A DNA stretch of 64,000 bases, taken from assembly GCA_025677825.1 (NCBI GenBank), contig JAIXMO010000036.1, positions 124,001 to 188,000 of the forward strand, in the 5' to 3' direction. A program made the translations under genes and the position numbers. The stretch is from Helicostylum pulchrum (taxonomy: Eukaryota; Mucoromycota; Mucoromycetes; Mucorales; Mucoraceae). This document shows, in pieces, positions 1-10,411 of this stretch. The notes beneath the pieces were generated by a model, which was given only the letters and a program-made list of their open reading frames with translations, was not told where the DNA came from and searched no databases. Numbering within the stretch: position 1 is the first letter of the stretch; each line of letters opens with the position of its first letter.

Positions 1-804
1 TCGACGTTAACACAAGTCTTTGCAGAAGTTTCAATGAAATCACAAGCTAATTGTTTTGCCATAGCAGAACCTTCTTCTCTAGTAACTTCTCTTTCGGTAA
101 CTTTATCGCACTTGTTACCAACCAACATCATTGGTACATTATCAAGGTCTTTTACTCTGAAAATTTGATTACGGAAACGTTCAATACGTTCAAAAGTTGA
201 GCGAGAAGCGATAGAGTAAACTAACAAAAATCCTTCACCGTCTCTACAAGATAATATAATGAAAATATAGTGTTAATAAATAGGCTTGTACCCCTCGCTT
301 TTTTATGTGTACCTGATCCATTGATCTCTTAAAGCAGTATATTCTTCTTGACCAGCAGTATCTAATACTTCAAGTACACAAGGTTGATCATCAATCACGA
401 CTTGTTTACGGTATGAATCTTCAATAGTAGGATCATAAGTCTAGTAATAATAAAATAGTGTTACAGTTTGTCGAACATTGAATAATTCTTTTTTTTTATT
501 ATTTTACCTCTATTTTTAAAGAAAAAAAGTTAATATATTGATTATTAATATATGACTAAACGTAACATACCAACAAAATGATTTAAACATAACTTATAAA
601 AGAAGAAAAGTTAACTCATCATTCCAAGCATATCGAAAATAATCTAAAAAAAAGTTGATTTATACCTGAATTGTTAAAGCAGTCTAACGGAAACATGAAA
701 ATACAAGTCAATACTCCCACTCTTTTTTCTGCCTTTTCTCTGATTTTTTGGTTTACCTTTCCTACACCACCATCGCCAAGCACAACTAATTTATAAAGCA
801 TCAT
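1..804 (-). CDS. Ras-family small GTPase (5' part; C-terminus outside window)
   Basis: Membrane signalling GTPase. Seen: the N-terminus [16 protein letters not shown] carries the P-loop, followed by TALTIQ, LCLNHFVE, the effector region [13 protein letters not shown], switch [10 protein letters not shown], and the base-specificity motifs NKCD and ETSAK. Exons on the minus strand are 757-804, 666-683, 571-592, 508-509, 313-440 and 1-243. They sum to an uninterrupted frame of about 153 codons. The fourth exon is only 2 nt (AG), and without it the frame breaks before TYDP. The effector loop and QEEY match true Ras rather than Rho, Rab or Rsr1. Ala11 of canonical Ras is Asp here, while Gly12 and Gly13 are kept. 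The CAAX box lies beyond the left edge, so lipidation cannot be seen. Confidence 0.93.
508..509 (-). other. 2-nt microexon of the Ras gene
   Basis: On the minus strand the sequence reads ...AAAAATAG|AG|GTAAAA.... The upstream intron (510-570) starts GTATGTTACG and has a TTAAC branch-like site before the AG. The downstream intron (441-507) starts GTAAAA and ends ATTACTAG, with a TGTAAC site. Only this AG completes the codon GAG between exon 571-592 (ending GTT G) and exon 313-440 (starting ACT TAT), giving V-E-T-Y-D-P as in Ras proteins. Confidence 0.8.
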
Positions 805-1948
805 TTTTTTTTTTTTTCTTTGGGATTATCGATCTTTTTTGATTGGATGAAATAAAATTATTGTAGGACAATAAGATAGCACGTTTGTTGCCAGGTCAAT
901 CAAAACACGAGGATAATAACAAAAATAACCACAAAAAAAAAAAAAAAAAAGGGTTTAAAACAAGTGAATAAACAAATAAAATACACACAAAAAAAGAAGA
1001 TAAAAAAAAAGAGTTGCTTTGCTTGTTAGCTTATATATTACATTTTTTATTTATTTACTTATAAGTTTACCTTTTTTTTTTTTACAAGAAAAAAGAAAAA
1101 ATGAAGGGAGATAGACAGATAGAAAAAAGAAAGGGGAAAAAGAGAGAGAGGGTTTTAGAAAAAGGAAAAAGAAAAAAAGAAAAAAAAAGAGTGTTGAAAT
1201 GTGGAGAGTGAAATAAAAGTATCCAATAATCAATCTCCTCTTCCTCGTGTTAAATTTTCATGTAAATTCCTAATTTGCAAATCTAAAAAGTTAAACATGT
1301 ACTTTTTTGTTATCAAATCCATTTGTGTATTCTAGCGTGCAATACACTTTTGGTAATGTCTTTTTAGGAATATCCCTTTTTTTTTCTTTTTGATGCTTTT
1401 TCTTTTTTTTTTTTGTATTAGCACTATAATACAAACACGCCATAAAAATTAATATTTTCTGCAGCACAAATGTTATTGTTCAATCTTTAGTTTTTTCGGC
1501 GCTTCTTTAATAATCCGCATCAAGTGACCTACACTTGCACGATGATTTTACTGCAGTGAAAATATGTATTTACTTGCATAACCAGTTTACCGTTTTTTTT
1601 AGTTGTCTCTTGACCAAATATGAAACCTTTCGGGCTCAAACACCGTCTCTCTCCTTTTTGTGTGTGAAAGAGGAGAGAGAAAGAGAGAATTTCTTTATTG
1701 CCCTAAACTAACTTTCTATTTGTTCAATTTCTTTGTTCCACTACTTTTTATTTTTTTCCCACTTAAAAAAAGATAAAAAAAAGACAAAAAGTTTGTCAAA
1801 ATGCATAAATACAAAAGGGTAATGATATATATATATTTTTTTAATGTAGTATAATTAAGATTTAAACAAATAAAAATGCATTTTTTGCTGTTGTTGCTTG
1901 TTGCTGTGGTAAATAAAAGGATTTTTTTTTTTTGGTTGTCGTTAGTGA
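805..1948. other. Intergenic: Ras promoter side and CYRI 3' flank
   Basis: AT-rich sequence with A/T homopolymers and a GA-rich patch near 1660-1690. The open frames here are low-complexity Phe/Lys translations of homopolymers. I see no gene. Confidence 0.6.
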
Positions 1949-3204
1949 TTACGTTGCCATGACGAGATTTTTAATTCCTTTAGGAGTGGATTCATCGTTA
2001 AGGTGCTTTGAATTATATCTTAGAGCTGAAATAAGATTAGATGTACTGGACTGCTCTTGCTGGTTAAGGTTGTTTGTAACTTGAATTGTTTTTAAAGAGT
2101 TTTTTACCTAAAAGAAGTATATATGAGTAGATGTATATTACACAAGAAAAAAGGGCTATTGTTTTTTACGTTTATAGGCGAGTTTTTGGAAAAGGCACCA
2201 TTAGGATCAATATGATCATACAATATAATAGAAACAACCATGACTTTTAAATAAAAAGTGACATTATTTTCAGTAGATGGTGAATGCTGATTTGATTTCT
2301 TTTTATTATGATTGTTGGTGTTTAAATTTTGAAAACAAGCAGACCAAATACTAGCCAACCAATCACTTACACTTTTAACTAGTCTGTTTGTTTGAACATA
2401 TTTTGTTGTCGTTTCAATTACACACTTTAACATTGGTGTTGGATAAGCAATAAATAACGAGATTCGATTTGCTAAATCATCTTCATTAATAGCTGAGCGT
2501 AAATCAGATCCACTATTATTACTACTACTACTACTACTACTGCTATTCTTTGCAACTACTACTGGATTCGATCTTCCTCTTTGTAATGTTCGTCTGTAAA
2601 ACGAGAAATCGTTTTGAAGTGTTGGGTTTCTTATCTTTAAATAATCGAATTCGAATACAAAGTTTAATATATCAGCAAATAATTTAGTTAATCCTGGATG
2701 CCTGTCAAGATCTTTTGTAACACCGTCTTTACAAAGAACATTGAGTAACATGGGAATACCTCGTTCTAATATAAAAGTATTATTATATTATCTTGTAATA
2801 CTTTTTTATTTTTTTTACCTAGTTCGGAAGAATAATTATAAAACTCTCTCAGCATATCAACTGTAGGTAATACCGCGTTCCATGCTTTATCCTCGTTCTC
2901 GGTTGAAGGTTGCGCGATAGCATTTCGAATACAGTCTGAAGCGGGTTTATATTCTTTAAGGGATTTTAATAAGGTTGAGTTTGGTTGTACTAACAATGTT
3001 AGAAGTTGATTGTAATCCCCTAACTCTTCCGATAGAGGGGTAGCCTCTATTTTATTTTATTTTCTGTTCAGTTTCATTCTTTTTATATGTACGTCAATCA
3101 AAAAATATATATGTATGTACTATCTTACTCTCGATATCGAACCCTATTTCAGGCACTATGTCCGAACTACCTCGGAGATTCAACGATGTTAACAATTGTC
3201 CCAT
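1949..3204 (-). CDS. CYRI: CYRI/FAM49 family Rac1-binding protein
   Basis: CYRI proteins bind active Rac1 and oppose the SCAR/WAVE complex, limiting Arp2/3-driven actin protrusion. Exons (minus) are 3129-3204, 2819-3046, 2170-2765 and 1949-2107, giving 352 aa; animal CYRI is about 320 aa. The N-terminus MGQLL has Gly2, the position myristoylated in animal CYRI. Diagnostic family blocks are seen: KAWNAVLPTV, IRNPTLQNDFSFYRRTLQR with the double Arg equivalent to the Rac-contact residues, RISLFIAYPTPMLK, MVVSIILYDHIDPNGAF and the C-terminal ALRYNSKHLNDE. A Ser/Asn-rich insert (about residues 165-180) is extra. The last intron is flanked by a 9-bp direct repeat. Confidence 0.9.
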
Positions 3205-3280
3205 TTTACAAACGAGATCTGGTATAGATTTAAAGAAAAAGGAAAAAAAAATAAGAAAATAAAACAAACGTTTATGTATA

Positions 3281-3316
3281 GAGAGAGAGAGAGAGAGAGA
3301 GAGAGTGAGTGAGAGA

Positions 3317-3348
<32 letters not shown>

Positions 3349-3450
3349 GAGAGAAAGAAGAGGGAGAAAGAGATAAAAAAGAAACACTTACATACACATA
3401 CACATACACACTCTCTCTCTTTTCCTCTCTCACTCACACACACACACATG
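3281..3450. repeat. Compound microsatellite (GA)n - poly(A) - TACACA - (CT)n - (AC)n
   Basis: Immediately upstream of the CYRI start: GA dinucleotides from about 3281, a long A-run to about 3342, GA-rich sequence, TACACA units, CT units and AC units to about 3450. It yields long spurious open frames on both strands. Confidence 0.9.
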
Positions 3451-3782
3451 TTGTGTATCAAAATCTATTAGGGTTACTCCGTGCCACATTTTTTTTTTTT
3501 TTTTTTTTGAATATTCACTAACTGCTTATAATTTAGCAAGCTAAATTAGCTTTTTATTTTATTTTTTAAATATCGAAACTGTCGTTATAACACTAATACT
3601 CTTGTATGCGAAACCTATACTACAACATAAAAACAATAATAACAACAATAACAACAACAACAAAAAAAACTTGTTTCTTTTACAAAAAAGGAGATTAAAA
3701 ATGGCTTTTTATATATGTGTATAAAAAAGGGAGGGAGATCAGCACTGAGGTAGTACATTTTGTTTGTGCAAGGTTTTTTAAT

Positions 3783-5213
3783 CTAGTTGTGTTCACCAAA
3801 GACATCAACACCCCAGATGCCGAAAGGGTCGACCTAATAATAAAATAATAGAATGAGGATGAATAATAAAAAAAAAAAAAAAACATGCATTATAATCTTT
3901 ACCAATCTTTGGGGTTCGCCAGACTTGACAAGCTTGTTTAATGATTCAAAATCTTCATCGCTGAGTTCAACAGTTTGGAAATTAGAAATAATACGAGCAG
4001 GTGTAACAGACTTGGGAATAACAGCGTAACCACGCTTAAGACCCCAAGAAATAAGAACAGAGGCAGGTGTACTGTTATACTTTTCTGCGATCTTGGCCTA
4101 CATATTATATGTGTACTTGATTTAGAAACATATTCATTCACACGATATCATTACAACTTACAACTGATTCGTCGTTCAAGAAGGGAGAGTTGGTACTACC
4201 AAGAGGAGAATAGGCAGTAACTAATACAATTATAAAATTAAGAACTCATCTTTTTTATTTTCACTGCTAAAAAACAAGACTTACCAAGAATACCATGATC
4301 CTTACAATACTTTACTAATTCTTCTTGAGGCAAGTAAGGATGTAATTCAACCTATTTTTCAAAAAAAAAAAAAAAAAGTAAGTATATAAAATCTCTCCTT
4401 ATTCTATTTTCAATCTTTTACTTGGTTAGCAGCAGGAACGATCTTTTGGGTCTTTGCCAACTTCTCGAGCTTTTCAACGGTAAAGTTAGAAACACCAATA
4501 GCACGAGCTTTTTCCTTGCTCAATTTCTCCATAGCCTTAAAAAAATAAATTAGTACCGATGGAATATAACAGTATTTTTTTTTTTTACTTTACAGCATAG
4601 GTCTCGGGGAAATCAGTTTCACCAAAAAGACATTTGCCCTCAGCATCCTTTGGGACAAGATCTTCACCAGCCTTAAAAGCAATAGGCCAGTGCATCAAGT
4701 ACAAATCAACATAGTCCAAACCCAAGAGTTCAAGAGACTTTTCAAGTGCGGCTTCAACATCTTCAGGACGATGACTGTTGTTCCATAACTTGGTAGTAAT
4801 AAAGAGTTCAGAACGAGGAACACCGGAATCCTTGATGGCTTGACCGACTTCCTTTTCGTTACCGTCTATTTATATGTGTGTTAATTATTTTTTAATGCAT
4901 GATTTTTTCCTAAAAAAAAAAACTTACAAATAAAGGCAGCATCAATATGCTTGTAACTGTAAATAAACAAAATCTGTCAGAAAAAAAAAGGACTATTTTT
5001 TTTTTGTTGCTTGTGTATGTGTATATTACCCAGTCTTTAAAGCAGTAAGAACAGCGTCATAGACTTCAGAGGGCTTTGATTGCCAAGTACCAAGACCAAG
5101 AGCAGGAATTTCAGCACCAGTGTTACTATTTTACCTAAATCGTTAGCTTCTTCTATGCGCGCAACAGCAAAAGTACCCGTTGGAACTTACAGTTTAAGAG
5201 TAGCAGTAGACAT
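3783..5213 (-). CDS. Aldo-keto reductase
   Basis: NAD(P)H-dependent reduction of aldehydes and sugars to alcohols; probably cytosolic. Nine exons (minus): 5191-5213, 5030-5125, 4928-4956, 4594-4865, 4422-4535, 4285-4351, 4162-4220, 3903-4097 and 3783-3833, totalling 301 aa, a normal AKR length. The catalytic tetrad is visible: Asp45 and Tyr50 in HIDAAFIYGNE, Lys75 in FITTKLW and His108 in LMHWP. GLGTWQS lies at the N-terminus and the cofactor-binding segment [11 protein letters not shown] near the C-terminus. It resembles fungal xylose reductase, Gcy1 or glycerol dehydrogenase types. The exact substrate cannot be read from sequence. Confidence 0.92.
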
Positions 5214-6473
5214 TTTATTTATTTTTTAATTGAGTAGAAAAAAAGTAAATAAAATAAAAATAAAAAAATTGTTCTCCTCCCTTTATAAAAAATAGAAAAA
5301 AAAAAGCCTGTCACGGAAAAAACGGTGAATTACTAATTACAAAAAGTGGTTTCAATGCAAGAAGTGTTACTTTTTTAGAGTCCTTTCTTCTTTTCGTTTC
5401 CGCCTAAATAAGCGTTTCTTTAAGTTTGTAGATGACGAAGTAGGTTCCCTTTTCTGGAAAATACCTTAACTCCGCATTGACAAGCATTTTTTTTAAAAAA
5501 CCCTGTATTATGTTTTAGTTTCTTTTTTTCCAAAGCAACACCTTTTCATGTATACCATTTACTTTAACCAGCAACAAAAAGAAAAAGGGGATTGGTACAA
5601 AAAAAGATAACTTATCTTGTGTATCTGTACAGATATTTGCAATAACGTATGGTTATTCGCAACAATACGACCTGGATGGTATTATCGCGTTACACGCGTC
5701 GCTCGGTCATTTCGTAATCCTGGGAAATTCAGTTTATTCGTACTAGTAGTTATTATCATTTTACACTTTACATATACTAGGACAGAAGTTGCTTATATAT
5801 CTTTAATTGCACAAAAAAAAACTTGGATAAGGGCGTAATAAAAACGTTTTTATAGTTTTTCATTGCTAGGTGAATGTTAAAGTGAGTTTCTAAGAAAATA
5901 AAGCGGTTGATAAACGCTACGTTCATACGAAAAAACTGCTTCCAGACTATGTAGAAACTGAAATGTTATACAAAGTACATTTTTTGATAATAACATCACA
6001 TTAGGTACAGAATGTATCCATCTTTTGATATACAAAGCAACTTGTCATACAAATACCTTCGATAACTATTTTTTTAAGTGCAAAGGGCAATACAATCTAC
6101 CGGTAATTATTTTTACAGTTGACTTCATACATTTCCAAAAGTATGAGATACAAAATGTACACTTTTTTTTAAAAAAAATAAATAATACAAGTAAAAAATA
6201 GCATAAATGTGCGCAATTTAAAGAGATTTTTACTAAAAAACATAACTTGAAACGCTTGAAGCAGAGTAAGGGTTAACAACTTGATATGCACCCGAATAAA
6301 GTACACGCGACATATTTCCAGCTTGTTGGTTCGAAACCCTGCCAATGTAAATTATTCCATATATGTTAACTCGATCCAAAGAATCAGAGATCATATTGTT
6401 TACCCGAAATGTAACCAATCAGACCCACACATCTTTTTTTTTCGCATCTGTAAAGAAAACCGTGGAAAAACCT

Positions 6474-6505
<32 letters not shown>

Positions 6506-6551
6506 GCATATTACAGCGACTCTTTCCCTTTTTTTCTATTTTTTTTTCGAA
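5214..6551. other. Intergenic between divergent AKR and DnaJ genes
   Basis: No supported gene. A 25-nt T-run sits at about 6481-6505, just upstream of the DnaJ start. A GGTTCGAAACC string at 6328-6338 looks like a tRNA B-box, but no cloverleaf surrounds it. Confidence 0.6.
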
Positions 6552-8194
6552 ATGTCAACAGGTTACATTATGAACAAATTTTCGAGATTGGTAAAGCCAC
6601 TCATTACGCCATGTCAAAACCAATTTTCTACTTTTGCTAGAAAAGGTAAGTAACAAATATCAAAAAAGTATAAATATTATTCTAAATAAGAAAAAAAAAA
6701 AAAAATAGGAATCAAATCTAGTTCTGTAGGTGTACTTCCTTCATTATATTATCAACACCAGGTACGTACGATTAAATAAAGATATATACAACGGAAATAC
6801 TGATATATGTGTTTAGAAACGAGACTTTCATGCCTCATCAATTCACCATCAAAAAGAGGACCCTTACAAAATTCTTGGTGTTTCCAAATCAAGTTCTCAA
6901 GGCGACATAAAAAAAGCCTATTATAAGGTTTTGATCCCCTCCTCCCATTTTACTTTAATTATATTATTGTACTAACTAAACCATATCCCTTTTTTATATA
7001 GTTGGCAAAACAATACCATCCCGATACGAACAAAGAAAAGGGCGCTCGAGAGAAATTCACACAAATCCAAGAAGCATACGAACTTTTATCCAACGACGAT
7101 AAGCGCAAACAATACGATCAATTTGGACATGGCTTTGAGGGAACCGAAGGTCCCACCAGTGGATTTTATGGTGGCGGAGGAGGAGCAGCCGCAGGTGGTG
7201 GATTCCCTGGTGGATTTGATCCCAACGACATATTTAGTCAATTCTTTGGTGGTGGATTTGGAGGAGGATTTGGCGGTGGCGGCGCTGCCGGACCAGGTGG
7301 CGCGGATGCATTCCGTCATATGAGTGGCGAGGATATTCAAGTACCACTGACCATTGATTTTATGGAAGCTGTCAAAGGCGCTAAAAAGAAGGTCGCCATC
7401 AACTGCGTCACAACTTGTCATACATGTCATGGATCTGGATTAAAGACAGGCAAATCGAAAACAAACTGTAAAGTGTGTCATGGGTCTGGGGTTCAAACTG
7501 TACAAATGGGCGGATTTCATATGCAGACATCCTGTCAAGCTTGTGGTGGTGCTGGTTCATCTATTCCTTATGATGCAAAATGTTCTAGTTGTGATAGTGT
7601 GGGTAAAGTAAAGGATAGAAAGACTGTAGAGGTTACTATTCCTGCTGGTGTGGATAATAATTCAAGAATTCGTGTTCCTGGAGCTGGCGATGCACCTATT
7701 AAGGGTGAAGGTGCTAACGGTGATCTATTTGTATCGCTGAATGTAAGTTTTTTTTTAGGGACGTGTGAAAAAAAAACCGCTAACCCGCTGTTATTATATA
7801 GATCAAACCATCCAAAGTATTCCGTAGACAAGAGGCAGATATCTTTTATGATGCCAAGGTTCCATTTTATAAAGCAATGCTTGGAGGAAAAATTAGAATT
7901 CCTACCATTGATGGAGATGTGGAGGTAAAGGTCCCTGCTGGTTCTCAACCTGATGATAATATTGCACTTCGTGGAAGAGGTATTCAACGATTAAGAGGAT
8001 CTTCTAGAGGAGATCAAATCGTACAGTTAAAGATAGAACTCCCAAGGTAAGTTATTTAATGTCTTGGATACACAATTGGTGTGTTGACTTTTATTTTTAA
8101 TTTTTTATCGTATAGATCTTTACGTGATAAACAACTTGAGATTATCAAAAAGTATGCTGCTCTCGTTGATAAAGAATATGCAGATAAAGATTAA
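6552..8194 (+). CDS. MDJ1: Mitochondrial type I DnaJ co-chaperone (Mdj1-like)
   Basis: Hsp40 partner of mitochondrial Hsp70. Exons: 6552-6645, 6709-6761, 6817-6927, 7002-7742, 7802-8046 and 8116-8194, giving 440 aa. The basic N-terminus ([11 protein letters not shown]..) suits a mitochondrial presequence. Next come a J domain starting EDPYKILGV, with HPD intact in [12 protein letters not shown], a Gly/Phe region, a zinc domain with [24 protein letters not shown] and a degenerate fourth motif CSSCDSVG, and a C-terminal substrate domain. The intron at 6928-7001 has an unusual GTTTTG donor directly before the HPD exon. The gene converges on the thymidylate kinase gene with 49 bp between stops. 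Confidence 0.93.
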
Positions 8195-8243
8195 ATGTAT
8201 AACCCATACCCTCTCCTCCCTCCTTTTTTTTTCCCTACTGCAT

Positions 8244-9061
<818 letters not shown>

Positions 9062-9181
9062 TATATTTTTTTTTAAACAATAATTGCGAATAAAAAACGC
9101 GCTTTTGCTTTTTCTTTTTTTTTTAAAAAGAAATCTTTTTTTTTAAAAGAAATCTTAATTTTATTAAGAAGTAATAGATTA

Positions 9182-9561
9182 TTATATCGCCACCCCGTCT
9201 TAGAGACCAAAGTTTAGAATATATCTCCACCTTAGAATCCGCCCACCCACCCACCCACCCTGCCCTAAGGTGGGGAGAACTCTAAGGTCGGTATCCAAGA
9301 CTAATGGTATATTCTATGAGGGGTATAGTCTATGAGGGGTATCTTCTATTGTTGGGTATCTTCTAGTGTTGGGCATATTCTAGTGCTGGGTATGCTATTA
9401 TACATTCTATTATGCCGTGTATGCTGGGTATATGCTATGAAGCTGGTATGCTGGGTATGCTGGGTATCTTCTATGGATAATATCTATCGACGGGTGAAGT
9501 CTAATAGATGGGTATGTTCTATAATGGGGTATAACAACTTAAGGCACTATTCTAGTGCCCA
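9182..9561. repeat. C-run cluster with inverted repeat plus degenerate minisatellite
   Basis: CCACCTTAG (9227-9235) and CTAAGGTGG (9265-9273) are perfect inverted arms enclosing tandem CCCA units (9242-9265), so the minus strand has six runs of three Gs. From about 9306 to 9535 a degenerate unit of about 16 bp, near GGGTATCTTCTAGTGTT, recurs with variation. The block ends in a hairpin GGCACTA-TTC-TAGTGCC (about 9543-9559). It lies in the intergenic space between two divergent genes. Confidence 0.8.
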
Positions 9562-9851
9562 GCCGTGGATGAGAGAAAAAAAAAGAAAGAGAAATCGAGA
9601 AAACAATTTTTTTAACCCTTTTTATAGTTTTTTTTTTAATTGAAATTATTCCCATGGAGCTTCTGTGACTTAATTCTTCCATTTTTACACTTTACAATTT
9701 ATCACTATGGCAACAGTTCCATAGCAACTACATAATTTTCATTTTTTTTTTTTACTGGTTTTTTCGGTGTTTGAAAAACAACTTGGGCGTAAGAAAACAC
9801 GTCTCGGTATTCAGGCGCCACACCACGGTTCCCTTTTTTTATTATTTTTCT

Positions 9852-10407
9852 ATGAGTGATATCAAAGTTCATTTATTACCTTTTTCCGTTGATCGTGAAA
9901 GTGTTATTAATACACAATCTTATTTCAAAGTTGACAAAGTTCAAGATCAGTATGAGACTGTAATGTTGGGTAGAAAATTAATAGGAACAGAAGTTTCTTT
10001 AACAAATAGCAAAGTCTTGGGTACCTTTATTTTTATACATGTAATTTTTGAAACTTATTAACATCTTTTTTTTTGAAAAAAAAAGGACATGTTTGGGAAA
10101 AGAATGTTACAGAAAGCTATGATGACGAAGAAGAAGAGGAAGTAGACGAAGAGGATAGAGCAAGCAATACCCCTTGGGTAAAAACAAACACAACTATCGA
10201 CGAATTTATTTTATGGAAAAAGGACACAGCACCCAACAAACAAGATCCAAGAATTAATGCTTTAAATAACTGGATGGATATAACCCAAACTGTAAATGTT
10301 TTTTTTTTGGAGTGTATAGATGGGTATATAATTAACTAACAGACTTTTATTATTAGATTCATGAACCCATTCCTTTACCCACCACCACTACTACTCCAAC
10401 TGTATAA
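9852..10407 (+). CDS. RNH203: Ribonuclease H2 non-catalytic subunit C (Rnh203/RNASEH2C-like)
   Basis: Accessory subunit of RNase H2, which removes ribonucleotides from DNA. Exons: 9852-10020, 10086-10291 and 10357-10407, giving 141 aa. Family blocks seen: the start MSDIKVHLLPF, YETVMLGRKLIGTEV (the R-G-R-x-L-x-G type motif), GHVWEK, an acidic loop, then IDEFILWKKDTAPN, the F-x-L-W signature near the C-terminus. I chose the ATG at 9852 because the upstream in-frame residues are not conserved-looking. It ends 4 bp from the stop of the convergent Gbp2-like gene. Confidence 0.82.
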
Positions 10408-10411
10408 ATCA

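Noticed and set aside
3189..3521. Several 70-97 codon frames on both strands near 3.1-3.5 kb
   Set aside because: They translate the compound GA/A/AC microsatellite and overlap the CYRI first exon out of frame.
6328..6338. GGTTCGAAACC resembling a tRNA B-box
   Set aside because: The surrounding bases do not form a T-stem or acceptor stem, and no A-box lies at the right distance upstream.
7086..7430. 114-codon minus-strand frame inside the DnaJ gene
   Set aside because: Antisense shadow of the Gly-rich DnaJ exon.
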